Shown here piece after piece: positions 1-7,822 of a stretch of DNA of 64,000 nt. Source of the stretch: Marixanthotalea marina (GTDB lineage Bacteria > Bacteroidota > Bacteroidia > Flavobacteriales > Flavobacteriaceae); assembly GCA_018883545.1 (NCBI GenBank), contig JAHLEH010000001.1, positions 248,001-312,000 on the forward strand, written 5' to 3'. Every line of letters starts with the position of its first letter. Position 1 is the first letter of the stretch. A model generated the notes under the pieces. It was not told the DNA's origin and did not search any database. It worked only from the letters and a program-made list of their open reading frames with translations. A program made the translations under genes and the position numbers.

Positions 1-1
1 A

Positions 2-142
2 AATATGACAGGTGTTTCAGCGCCTTATGAAGCACCTATAAGTCCTGATGTTGAGGTGTCTCACTTAAATACTCTAGAGGAATCTGTTGAAATCATATTT
101 CAAGCGGTTAAAGATAAATTAGAATTAAACACACATGAGTAA
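2..142 (+). CDS. cysC: Adenylyl-sulfate kinase, C-terminal end (partial)
   Basis: The frame is open from the window edge to a TAA at 140-142 and encodes about 46 residues. It contains TGVSAPYEAP followed by a hydrophobic, acidic helix, which matches the C-terminus of APS kinases (the GxSAPYExP motif). CysC phosphorylates APS to PAPS, the sulfate donor. Its stop overlaps the cysD start by 8 bp (ATGAGTAA), which suggests translational coupling in a cysC-cysD-cysN operon. The N-terminal P-loop part lies outside the window, so fusion to another domain cannot be excluded. Confidence 0.85.
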   Translation, partial: NMTGVSAPYEAPISPDVEVSHLNTLEESVEIIFQAVKDKLELNTHE

Positions 143-1040
143 GTATTATTTGAATTATTTAGACGAATTAGAGTCTGAAGCAATTTACGTTTTAAGAGAA
201 GTATGGGCACAATTTCAAAATCCAGTAATTTTATTTTCTGGAGGAAAAGATTCTATCGTGGTTACTCATTTAGCCAAAAAGGCCTTTTATCCTTCTAAAA
301 TACCGTTTTCTTTAATGCATGTAGATACTGGACATAATTTTTCGGAAACCATAAAATTTAGAGATGATTTAATAAAAGAACTTGGTGTAAATCTTATCGT
401 TGGTTCTGTTCAAGAATCTATTAATGAAGGTCGTGTGGCAGAAGAAAAAGGAAAGAATGCTACGCGTAATGCGCTTCAAATTACAACGCTTTTAGATGCT
501 ATTGAATCGAACAAGGTCGATTGTGCTATTGGAGGAGGAAGACGAGATGAAGAAAAAGCAAGAGCTAAAGAACGATTCTTTTCTCATCGTGATGACTTTG
601 GGCAATGGGATCCTAAAAACCAACGACCAGAATTATGGAATATCTTTAATGGAAAACATTTTGAAGGTGAACATTTTAGAGCATTTCCTATTAGTAACTG
701 GACAGAAATGGATGTCTGGAATTATATTAAAAGAGAAAATATAGAAATACCATCACTTTATTTCGCTCATGAAAGAGAAGTGGTTTGGCGTCAAAATTCA
801 TGGATTCCAAATTCAGAGTTTTTAAATCTCGAAGAAAACGAAGAAGTTGTTACAAAAAAAATACGTTTTAGAACCTTAGGTGATATCACTATAACAGGAG
901 GAATTGAATCGGATGCCGATACGGTTGAAAAAATAGCTCAGGAAGTATCAGCTATGCGACAAACCGAGCGAGGAAACAGAAGTGATGATAAACGATCGGA
1001 ATCCGCTATGGAAGATCGTAAAAAGCAGGGGTATTTTTAA
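135..1040 (+). CDS. cysD: Sulfate adenylyltransferase subunit 2 (ATP sulfurylase, small subunit)
   Basis: The 301-residue protein has the PP-loop motif SGGKDS at residues 35-40, HVDTGHNF shortly after it, and the GGRRDEEKARAKER segment and C-terminal RSESAMEDRKKQGYF typical of CysD. With the GTPase CysN it makes adenosine 5'-phosphosulfate from ATP and sulfate in the cytoplasm. The length is normal for the family. The start overlaps the end of cysC. The usual partner cysN does not follow directly but begins about 450 bp downstream, because an S23-type ORF lies between them. Confidence 0.97.
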   Translation: MSKYYLNYLDELESEAIYVLREVWAQFQNPVILFSGGKDSIVVTHLAKKAFYPSKIPFSLMHVDTGHNFSETIKFRDDLIKELGVNLIVGSVQESINEGRVAEEKGKNATRNALQITTLLDAIESNKVDCAIGGGRRDEEKARAKERFFSHRDDFGQWDPKNQRPELWNIFNGKHFEGEHFRAFPISNWTEMDVWNYIKRENIEIPSLYFAHEREVVWRQNSWIPNSEFLNLEENEEVVTKKIRFRTLGDITITGGIESDADTVEKIAQEVSAMRQTERGNRSDDKRSESAMEDRKKQGYF

Positions 1041-1047
1041 TTTGTAA

Positions 1048-1481
1048 GCTTTAAGCAGTAGGCTTTAAGCTGTATGCGTTTTAAAATTGTTGCTAAATTG
1101 AGAGATTTTAAAAAATATGATGTTTGGAAGTTAAGTCATGAACTTACATTAGAAGTTTATGTCCAAACAGAAACTTTTCCTGATAAAGAAAAGTTTCAAA
1201 TAGTCTCTCAAATGCAAAGAGCCGCATATAGTGTACCTTCAAATTTTAGTGAGGGTTGCGGAAGAAAGTCTGATAAAGAGTTTTCAAGATTTATTCAAAT
1301 ATGCTTGGGTTCAGCTCATGAATTGGAATACTTCTTTATCCTTTCCAAGGATTTAAATTATATTTCAGAAGATGACTTCAATAGTTTATCTGAAAAAGTA
1401 AATATTATAAAACGAAAATTATATACATTAAATACAAAGCTATAGTTATTTGCATAAAGCGAATGGCGTATGGCCTAAAGC
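1048..1481. repeat. Inverted-repeat-bounded insertion between cysD and cysN
   Basis: The left end carries two near-identical 14-bp units in tandem (1048-1061 and 1062-1075), each beginning GCTTTAAGC. The right end at 1465-1481 reads GGCGTATGGCCTAAAGC. Paired as RNA with 1062-1078, 15 of 17 positions match; 12 are Watson-Crick and 3 are G-U. The arms enclose the S23 ORF and nearly fill the gap between the cysD stop and the cysN start. This resembles the terminal stem of intervening sequences that carry S23 ORFs in some 23S rRNA genes. That the segment is an inserted element is inferred. Confidence 0.5.
1074..1445 (+). CDS. S23 / four-helix-bundle (23S rRNA intervening-sequence) protein
   Basis: Up to 123 residues. 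The core has RDFKKYDVWKLSHELTLEVY, then SQMQRAAYSVPSNFSEGCGR and FSRFIQICLGSAHELEY, which are the conserved blocks of the S23 / four-helix-bundle family. The family includes proteins encoded in 23S rRNA intervening sequences and is related to Avd of diversity-generating retroelements; its molecular role is unknown. The ATG at 1074 lies in the left repeat. Homologues usually begin just before the RDFKK block, so a TTG at 1098 could be the true start. The ORF sits between cysD and cysN on the same strand and would be co-transcribed. Confidence 0.85.
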   Translation: MRFKIVAKLRDFKKYDVWKLSHELTLEVYVQTETFPDKEKFQIVSQMQRAAYSVPSNFSEGCGRKSDKEFSRFIQICLGSAHELEYFFILSKDLNYISEDDFNSLSEKVNIIKRKLYTLNTKL

Positions 1482-1487
1482 AATATT

Positions 1488-2741
1488 ATGATAGATAATA
1501 ATCAATTATTACGTTTTACAACAGCAGGAAGTGTAGATGACGGAAAGAGTACATTAATAGGTCGCTTATTATACGATTCTAAATCTATTTTTGAAGATCA
1601 GTTAGAAGCTGTAGAAAATACCAGTAAGCGAAAAGGTCATGAAGGTGTCGATTTAGCCTTATTTACAGATGGTTTAAGAGACGAGCGTGAGCAAGGCATA
1701 ACTATTGATGTTGCTTACAGGTATTTTACAACACCAAAGCGTAAATTCATTATTGCAGATACACCAGGCCATATTCAGTATACCCGAAATATGGTTACGG
1801 GAGCATCAACGGCTAATGCGGCATTGATTTTAGTAGATGCCCGTCATGGTGTTATAGAGCAAACAAGAAGACATGCCTTCATCGCTTCGTTATTACAAAT
1901 TCCTCACATTATTGTTTGCGTAAACAAAATGGATTTAGTGGACTATAAGGAAGAGGCGTATAATAATGTTTTAAGTCAGTTTGAAGAGTTTTCATCAAAG
2001 CTTTTAGTAAAAGATGTTAGATTTATTCCTATGAGTGCTTTATTAGGCGATAATGTTGTAAATCGTTCGGAACATATGGATTGGTATCAAGGCGCACCTT
2101 TGCTTCACACCTTAGAGACGATGCATATAAGTAGCGATATAAATAAAGTCGATGCGCGTTTTCCTGTTCAGACGGTATTACGTCCTCAAAGAGAAGGATT
2201 TATTGATTATAGAGGCTATGCTGGGCGTATCGCAAGTGGTGTGTTTAGAACAGGGGATGAGGTTACCGTAATGCCTTCAGGTTTCACCTCTAAAATTAAA
2301 TCTATTGATGCTTACGATGAGATATTAGACGAAGCTTTTGCGCCAATGTCTGTTTCCATTACTTTAGAAGACGATATCGATATTAGTCGCGGGGACATGT
2401 TAGTACGATCTAACAATAAACCAGAAGCCTCTCAGGATATTGAGGTCATGCTTTGCTGGTTAAATAATGTTGATGCAAAACCTCGCGCTAAATATACCAT
2501 TAAACACACGTCTAACGATCAAAAAGCAATGATTAAGGAAGTAGTTTATAAAATAGACATCAATACCTTAGAGCGTAATAGTGAAGACAAAACATTGAGT
2601 ATGAATTCTATTTCTAAAGTTAAAATACGTACCACAAAACCTTTAATGATTGACTCGTATAGAGAAAACAGAACTACTGGTAGTATTATTTTGGTTGATG
2701 ATGCAACAAATGAAACGGTTGCGGCAGGGATGATTGTATAA
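1488..2741 (+). CDS. cysN: Sulfate adenylyltransferase subunit 1 (GTPase subunit)
   Basis: A 417-residue EF-Tu-like GTPase. The G1 P-loop is near residues 13-20 (GSVDDGKS), the G3 box is DTPGH, the G4 box is NKMD, and REQGITIDVAYRYF is the CysN switch I region. Two beta-barrel domains follow. It drives APS formation by CysD with GTP hydrolysis. The length equals that of stand-alone CysN, so there is no fused APS kinase; cysC is a separate gene upstream. The neighbouring sulfotransferases suggest that some of the PAPS goes into polysaccharide sulfation as well as cysteine synthesis. Confidence 0.97.
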   Translation: MIDNNQLLRFTTAGSVDDGKSTLIGRLLYDSKSIFEDQLEAVENTSKRKGHEGVDLALFTDGLRDEREQGITIDVAYRYFTTPKRKFIIADTPGHIQYTRNMVTGASTANAALILVDARHGVIEQTRRHAFIASLLQIPHIIVCVNKMDLVDYKEEAYNNVLSQFEEFSSKLLVKDVRFIPMSALLGDNVVNRSEHMDWYQGAPLLHTLETMHISSDINKVDARFPVQTVLRPQREGFIDYRGYAGRIASGVFRTGDEVTVMPSGFTSKIKSIDAYDEILDEAFAPMSVSITLEDDIDISRGDMLVRSNNKPEASQDIEVMLCWLNNVDAKPRAKYTIKHTSNDQKAMIKEVVYKIDINTLERNSEDKTLSMNSISKVKIRTTKPLMIDSYRENRTTGSIILVDDATNETVAAGMIV

Positions 2742-2789
2742 TAATTTTATTAGAGTTTTTTAATAACAAAAAAATAAATTTCACATTAA

Positions 2790-3695
2790 ATGATTACATC
2801 TCTTTCTGATGAAAAAAAAATTTTTTTTTGTATCGGCTCCCAAAAGGCTGGTACAACTACTCTTCATGAAATATTAGCCCAAAATAATAAAATAGCTTTA
2901 CCTTTTGATAAAGAAACACATTTTTTTTCTCAAGAAAAGAATTATGAACAGGGCATGGAAACATATTTTAAAAAATTCTTTAATGAAAGTGAATTATCCG
3001 CTTGCAAAATAATTGGCGAAATAGATCCTAGTTATTCATATTTTAAAGACACTCCTAAACGTATCTTTAATTCATTCGGCAGTGATGTTAAATTTATTAT
3101 GATTTTAAGAGATCCAGTAAAAAGAGCATATTCTCATTATTTAATGAGCAAGAGAAGAGGATATGAGAAAGAAACTTTCTTAAATGCAATTAACTCAGAG
3201 TCAAAAAGGATATACGAGGATTTTGGTAACATTCATTATAGTTATATACAAAGAGGGTATTACAGCAAACAAATAAAAAAATACTTTCACTATTTTAATA
3301 AAGAAAACTTTTTATTTGTTCGATTTGAAGAAGATTTTATTAAAAACCTAGAAGTAACTATTGATAAGATTAATTCTTTTTTAGGACTCGAGCATTTTGA
3401 TTATACATATCAAAAGAAAAGTAATCCTGCCACAGAACCAAAATTTTCTTTATTAAGAGATGCCATTTACAAACAAAACAAATTCAAATACGTTGCTGGA
3501 CTTTTTTTAAAACCTCAAACCAAAAAAAAAATTATTGATAACATCAATAAATGGAATTTTAAAGAAATTAATAATACAGAATTAAAAAATGAAGATTTAT
3601 CTTTTATATTCAATTCATTTTTCAAAGAAGAGGTTGAATATCTTGAAGAAATGTTAGATTTGGATTTAACGTTATGGAAGTATAAGGAGAATTGA
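2790..3695 (+). CDS. PAPS-dependent sulfotransferase 1
   Basis: The 301-residue protein has the 5'-phosphosulfate loop GSQKAGTTTL at residues 16-25, KETHFF shortly after it, GEIDPSYSYF, and the 3'-phosphate block ILRDPVKRAYSHY followed by KRRGYE. These are hallmarks of the heparan N-sulfotransferase-like family (Sulfotransfer_1/3). No signal peptide is seen, so it probably acts in the cytoplasm on a lipid-linked or nascent glycan. It is the first gene of the polysaccharide locus, 48 bp after cysN. Codons 8-13 contain an A9T9 tract. Its TGA overlaps the TTG start of the flippase gene. The acceptor sugar is unknown. Confidence 0.9.
   Translation: MITSLSDEKKIFFCIGSQKAGTTTLHEILAQNNKIALPFDKETHFFSQEKNYEQGMETYFKKFFNESELSACKIIGEIDPSYSYFKDTPKRIFNSFGSDVKFIMILRDPVKRAYSHYLMSKRRGYEKETFLNAINSESKRIYEDFGNIHYSYIQRGYYSKQIKKYFHYFNKENFLFVRFEEDFIKNLEVTIDKINSFLGLEHFDYTYQKKSNPATEPKFSLLRDAIYKQNKFKYVAGLFLKPQTKKKIIDNINKWNFKEINNTELKNEDLSFIFNSFFKEEVEYLEEMLDLDLTLWKYKEN
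2812..2829 (+). repeat. A9T9 homopolymer tract at the start of sulfotransferase 1
   Basis: Nine A residues are followed directly by nine T residues, within the first 40 bases of the coding region. Slippage by one base in either run would shift the frame before the catalytic PAPS loop. In the sequence as given the frame is open. A T8 run also occurs at 2921-2928 in the same gene. Confidence 0.8.
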
Positions 3696-4990
3696 ATAAG
3701 TTATGGAAAATATTGTATAAGGGAAATGACAAGGAAATAGTTAAAGGAAGTATACTTACTATGTTTCTCAAAGGCATAGGAATTCTCGTAGGATATTTTT
3801 TTACAATTATTATCTCTCGAAGATTCGGGCCGATAGGGTTGGGTACATATAGTATTGCATACTCAACTTTAATATTATTTGGTCTTATAGCTTCTTTAGG
3901 TTTAAATACTTCAATATTAAGATTTATTGGACAATTTTCTAGACCGGAAGAATTGTTTGAAAGAAAAAGGTTATATTTTAATTCTTTATGGCTGATATTT
4001 ATTTCCAGTATCTTTCTCTCTTTTTTTTTATATATTTTTTCTGAAGAAATTGCGATGTATGTATTTGATGATAAATCGTATATAAAAGCACTGCAAATTG
4101 TAAGTGTAATGGCCCCTTTCTTTACTCTTAATTTAATTAATGTTGAATATCTTCGTGGATTGAAAAAAGTTGGGTTATCGGAAATATTTAGAACAGTTTT
4201 AATTCCTTTATTATGTATATCTGTTTTAATATTATTCCCCAACATTAATGAAGTTCAAGTACTTATATATGTATTAGCAGGAGTAATTATGTCAATTTCT
4301 TTAGCCTCATTTATATATATATATATACGCTTAAAAAATATTTCTAAACCCATCATTCAAAAGCTTAAAATCTCAGATTTAATAAAAACATCTATCCCTA
4401 TGATGTTCATTGCTTTAAGCTCATATATTATTCAAAATATAAGCATATATGTAATTCAAATCGTTTTGTCTACCTATGAAGTAGGCATTTTTGCACTTGC
4501 ATTAAAGCTTTCATTATTTATAAGTGTTGTTTTAATAGGTGTAAATACTGTTTTAGCACCAAAAATTTCAGAATTATTTTGGGCAAAAGATTTTGAACAA
4601 CTCTCAAAAATGATATCAAAAAGCACAAAATTTATTTGTTTCCTGTCGTTTCCTTTATTTTTAATCTTAGCTTTTTTTTCAGAGCCAATAATAACCTTTA
4701 TTAACAGTGAATTTGTATCAGGAAAATATGTGCTTGTAATATTAGCTACTGGTCAATTAATTAATGCATGTTGTGGACCTGTTGGTATTTTATTAAATAT
4801 GACCGGCAATCAATATATTTTGATGAAAGTTACCTTATTGATACTTGTCTTAGCAATTATTTTAAACTTTCTTTTTGTTAGTGTATTTGGAATTCTGGGA
4901 GCAGCTTATGCTACATGCTTATGTGTAGCATTAAAAAATATTTTACTATTGGTTATAGTAAAACGAAAATTAAATATTAATATCTTATAA
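3692..4990 (+). CDS. Wzx-type polysaccharide flippase (MATE/MVF superfamily)
   Basis: A 432-residue, strongly hydrophobic protein with about 12 predicted membrane segments. It begins with GSILTMFLKGIGILVGYFFT and has RRFGPIGLGTYSIAY, typical of O-antigen and capsule flippases that move undecaprenyl-linked repeat units across the inner membrane. The chosen start is a TTG overlapping the TGA of the preceding gene (ATTGA at 3691-3695); no upstream in-frame ATG is available and the next Met is at residue 24. The gene contains a (TA)8 repeat at 4312-4327 and T8-T9 runs. The locus encodes Wzy-like proteins, so a Wzx/Wzy pathway is the best fit. Confidence 0.88.
   Translation: MNKLWKILYKGNDKEIVKGSILTMFLKGIGILVGYFFTIIISRRFGPIGLGTYSIAYSTLILFGLIASLGLNTSILRFIGQFSRPEELFERKRLYFNSLWLIFISSIFLSFFLYIFSEEIAMYVFDDKSYIKALQIVSVMAPFFTLNLINVEYLRGLKKVGLSEIFRTVLIPLLCISVLILFPNINEVQVLIYVLAGVIMSISLASFIYIYIRLKNISKPIIQKLKISDLIKTSIPMMFIALSSYIIQNISIYVIQIVLSTYEVGIFALALKLSLFISVVLIGVNTVLAPKISELFWAKDFEQLSKMISKSTKFICFLSFPLFLILAFFSEPIITFINSEFVSGKYVLVILATGQLINACCGPVGILLNMTGNQYILMKVTLLILVLAIILNFLFVSVFGILGAAYATCLCVALKNILLLVIVKRKLNINIL
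4312..4327 (+). repeat. (TA)8 dinucleotide repeat inside the flippase gene
   Basis: Eight TA units run in phase through codons for alternating Ile and Tyr. A gain or loss of one unit would shift the frame in the middle of the flippase. The tract could be a contingency locus or simply reflect the extreme AT content here. Confidence 0.7.
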
Positions 4991-5004
4991 GACTATTTAA
5001 AAAA

Positions 5005-5862
5005 ATGAAAAAGCAACCTATTATTATTATTGGGATGCATCGATCAGGAACTTCAATGTTAACTAGCTTTATAGAAGAAAAAGGAGTTTTTATTGGTAAA
5101 AAGAAAGCCAAAGTAAACAAAGAAGCATTTTTCTTTCAGAAAATTAACAATTGGATTTTATATCAATTAGGATCGACATGGGACTCTCCAGAAGCTGTGA
5201 AATACCTTGATGATAGTTCATTAAGCATAATAACACCACATGTTAAAATGCTTTTACAGTCTTTTTGGAGTATAAACTTTTTAGGGCTTTTTAAATTTTT
5301 AAAATATAGAGGGGTGATTAATATTAATGAGGTATGGGGGTGGAAAGATCCCCGAACTACTTTAACCCTTAAAGTTTGGAAACATATTTTTCCCAATGCT
5401 AAAATAATACATATTTATCGTAATCCTATTGATGTGGCTCAAAGCTTAAAGGTAAGAGAAGAGAAATATAGGATAAAGAAAAAACTTAGTTTTTTTGAAA
5501 AAAAACGTATATATATTATGAATTTTCATAGAATATTATTTACTTCTTCTAAAGCAATCAATTTAGAAGAGGGATATAATTTGTGGAAATTTTATGTTGA
5601 AGAGGCTTTTAAAGCTGATGAATTATTTTCTAATACTATTCATATTAAGTATGAAGATTTTTTAATAAGCCCCGAAATAGTTTTAAAAAACTTATCTCAT
5701 TTTCTTGAAATAAAAACGGATCAACATTTAATTTCACAAATTGCCAGTAAAGTAGACCCTAATAGAGGTTATGCGTTTAAAGAAAATATCTCTTTAATGA
5801 AATTTTATAATCAAATAAAAGATGATGAATTAGTGAAGGAATTAGGATATAATAATTTGTAA
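5005..5862 (+). CDS. PAPS-dependent sulfotransferase 2
   Basis: The 285-residue protein opens with PIIIIGMHRSGTSMLTSF, the 5'-PAPS-binding loop in the GMHRSGTS form common in bacterial carbohydrate sulfotransferases. Near the middle it has WGWKDPRTTLTLKVW and then IIHIYRNPIDVAQSL, which fits the 3'-phosphate-binding RxxxxxxxS pattern. It belongs to a different subgroup from the sulfotransferases at 2790 and 5865, so it probably modifies another position or sugar. It lies 14 bp after the flippase gene and 2 bp before the next sulfotransferase gene. Acceptor specificity cannot be read from sequence. Confidence 0.88.
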   Translation: MKKQPIIIIGMHRSGTSMLTSFIEEKGVFIGKKKAKVNKEAFFFQKINNWILYQLGSTWDSPEAVKYLDDSSLSIITPHVKMLLQSFWSINFLGLFKFLKYRGVININEVWGWKDPRTTLTLKVWKHIFPNAKIIHIYRNPIDVAQSLKVREEKYRIKKKLSFFEKKRIYIMNFHRILFTSSKAINLEEGYNLWKFYVEEAFKADELFSNTIHIKYEDFLISPEIVLKNLSHFLEIKTDQHLISQIASKVDPNRGYAFKENISLMKFYNQIKDDELVKELGYNNL

Positions 5863-5864
5863 TT

Positions 5865-6812
5865 ATGGGAAAACTTCAGAAGAAGAAAAAGCCTAACTTT
5901 CTTATTTTAGGAGTGCCTAAAGCAGGAACTACTTCTCTTTATGAATATTTAAAACAGCATCCTGAAATATTTTTACCTGAAAAAAAGGAATTGCATTTTT
6001 TTTCTTATAATGAGTTAAAACAAAGAACTAACGGCCCAGGAGATAAAAGTGTTTTAAGAGAATTAACAGGAAAAAAACAACAATATTTAAAATTATTTGA
6101 AAATTCAGAAAACTATAAAGCTATAGGCGAAATATCACCATCTTATCTTTTCTATTTTCAAAAGATAAAAAGTCAAATATTTGAAATATTAGGAAAAGAC
6201 ATTAAAGTGATTGTTGTGATTCGAAACCCAATAAGTAGAACCTATTCACAATATATGCATCAAAAAAGGTTAGGATATGAAAATCTTACTTTCAAAATAG
6301 CTTTAAATAAAGAAGAAGGAAGAAAAAAGAATGCATATGGCGATATTTGGTACTATAAAACTCATTCTCTTTACTCACCTTTATTACAAGAAGTATATAA
6401 CAGCCTTCACCCAAATAAAATAAAAATTATTTTGTTTGAAAACTTAATTCAAAACCCTATAGCAACGACTCAAGAAATTTTTAATTTTTTAGATGTAGAT
6501 GAAACTTTTATACCTCGTAATATTAATAAAAAATTTAATGAAGGAGGGATATACAAAAAAGGGATATTATCTAAATTTTTAGCTCAGCCTAATCGTTTAA
6601 AAACTTTATTTAAAAAATTCTTGCCCAAAAAATTTAAAGAATTACTCAAACAAAAGAAACATAAATTTTTAAAGACTAAAAAAATTCCCAGTCAGGGTAT
6701 GAATAAAGAAGAAGAAATATATTTAAAAAAGTTTTTTGAAAAAGATGTAGGCTTACTTAAAAGATTATTAAAAAGGAATTTAGAAGAATGGAATCATTTC
6801 AATCAAAAATAG
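5865..6812 (+). CDS. PAPS-dependent sulfotransferase 3
   Basis: The 315-residue protein has FLILGVPKAGTTSLYEYL near residues 12-29, KKELHFFSY, GEISPSYLFYF and VIRNPISRTYSQYMHQKRLGYE. This is the same architecture as sulfotransferase 1 at 2790, so the two are probably paralogues. The C-terminal 60 residues are very lysine-rich. The end overlaps the following glycosyltransferase start by 25 bp, indicating coupled translation. A T8 run lies at 5996-6003. It presumably sulfates the same glycan as its neighbours. Confidence 0.9.
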   Translation: MGKLQKKKKPNFLILGVPKAGTTSLYEYLKQHPEIFLPEKKELHFFSYNELKQRTNGPGDKSVLRELTGKKQQYLKLFENSENYKAIGEISPSYLFYFQKIKSQIFEILGKDIKVIVVIRNPISRTYSQYMHQKRLGYENLTFKIALNKEEGRKKNAYGDIWYYKTHSLYSPLLQEVYNSLHPNKIKIILFENLIQNPIATTQEIFNFLDVDETFIPRNINKKFNEGGIYKKGILSKFLAQPNRLKTLFKKFLPKKFKELLKQKKHKFLKTKKIPSQGMNKEEEIYLKKFFEKDVGLLKRLLKRNLEEWNHFNQK

Positions 6813-7822
6813 AAAAAGAATTAGCTAAAGTATACATTATTTTAGTCAATTATAAATCGTGGAATGATACTATTGAATGTCTTGAAAGTGTTCTTAAATC
6901 TTCATATCAAAATTTTCAAATTATTATTGTTGATAATTCTCCAACTGATGAATCAATTCATCAGTTATCAGCATGGAATTTAGGCGAATTTGAGAATATT
7001 TCAACTAATTTTGAAGAGTTGGTATTTCCTTTAGAAAGTAAACCGCTACCTAATATTCTTGTTAGTGAAGAAGATTTAAAAAAAGGGGAGGTATTTGATC
7101 AAAAAATATTAATAGTTAAAGCAAGAGAGAATAAAGGTTTTTCAGCTGCTAACAATATTGCATTAAAATATGTAAAAAATGTTGCTGATAACGAAGCTAG
7201 AATATGGCTGCTTAATAACGATACAGTAGTACCAAAAAATACTTTAAGTCAACTTCTTTTTGAAACGTACAAAACGAAAAGGCCAGGAATAGTTGGTAGT
7301 ATGTTATTAGAATACTATGAGCCCAATGAAATTCAGGCAATAGGAGGAAAATATAATCCTTGGATTGGTAGAATAAAGCTTGTAGGAAAGGGGAAAAGAA
7401 AAAATTTAAAAAAGGTAAAATATGATTACCCTATTGGCGCTTCTATGTTTTTAACATTTAATTTTTTAAAAGATGTAGGATTAATGGAAGAAAGTTACTT
7501 TCTGTACTTTGAGGAATACGATTGGGTAATTAGGGGCAATAAAGAAGGGTATACTTCTTATGTTTTACTAGATACAATTGTTTATCATAAAGGTGGTAGT
7601 AGTACAGAGGGATCAACTAGTAAAATAGTAGATTTTTATGGCATAAGAAGTAAAATATTGTTTACTCGAAAATTTTTCCCTTTTCTATTGCCTTTGCTTT
7701 ACTTATCCTTTACTGTTTTTCTTTTTAATAGGATTTCAAGAAGGCAATTAGATAGAATTCCAATGGTTTTCAAATTAATTATAAATCCAACTTTAACCTA
7801 TAATGAAGCAATTCGTAAATAA
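6788..7822 (+). CDS. Family 2 glycosyltransferase
   Basis: A 344-residue GT-A enzyme. It has VYIILVNYKSWNDTIECLESV near the N-terminus, VDNSPTDES, the metal-binding-like LLNNDTVVP, and FEEYDWVIRGNKEGY, the ED-type motif of rhamnosyltransferase-like GT2 proteins. A hydrophobic C-terminal segment (FFPFLLPLLYLSFTVFLF) may anchor it to the membrane. An insertion of about 50 residues lies between the first strand and the acidic motif. It overlaps the neighbouring genes at both ends (25 and 20 bp). It likely adds one sugar of the repeat unit. Confidence 0.9.
   Translation: MESFQSKIEKELAKVYIILVNYKSWNDTIECLESVLKSSYQNFQIIIVDNSPTDESIHQLSAWNLGEFENISTNFEELVFPLESKPLPNILVSEEDLKKGEVFDQKILIVKARENKGFSAANNIALKYVKNVADNEARIWLLNNDTVVPKNTLSQLLFETYKTKRPGIVGSMLLEYYEPNEIQAIGGKYNPWIGRIKLVGKGKRKNLKKVKYDYPIGASMFLTFNFLKDVGLMEESYFLYFEEYDWVIRGNKEGYTSYVLLDTIVYHKGGSSTEGSTSKIVDFYGIRSKILFTRKFFPFLLPLLYLSFTVFLFNRISRRQLDRIPMVFKLIINPTLTYNEAIRK

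Noticed and set aside
496..744. An alternative-frame ORF in cysD
   Set aside because: The cysD frame carries strong family motifs through this region; the alternative sequence is low-information.
1074..1445. Diversity-generating retroelement accessory gene (avd)
   Set aside because: S23 and Avd proteins are related, but no reverse transcriptase, template repeat or variable repeat was seen nearby, so an S23 intervening-sequence-type gene is the safer call.
1041..1487. Part of a 23S rRNA intervening sequence in an rRNA operon
   Set aside because: No rRNA sequence flanks the S23 ORF; cysD and cysN are on either side.
3622..4245. A 207-codon open frame on the minus strand opposite the flippase gene
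   Set aside because: It is antisense to a well-supported membrane protein, has no recognisable domain, and long antisense frames are expected in AT-rich hydrophobic genes.
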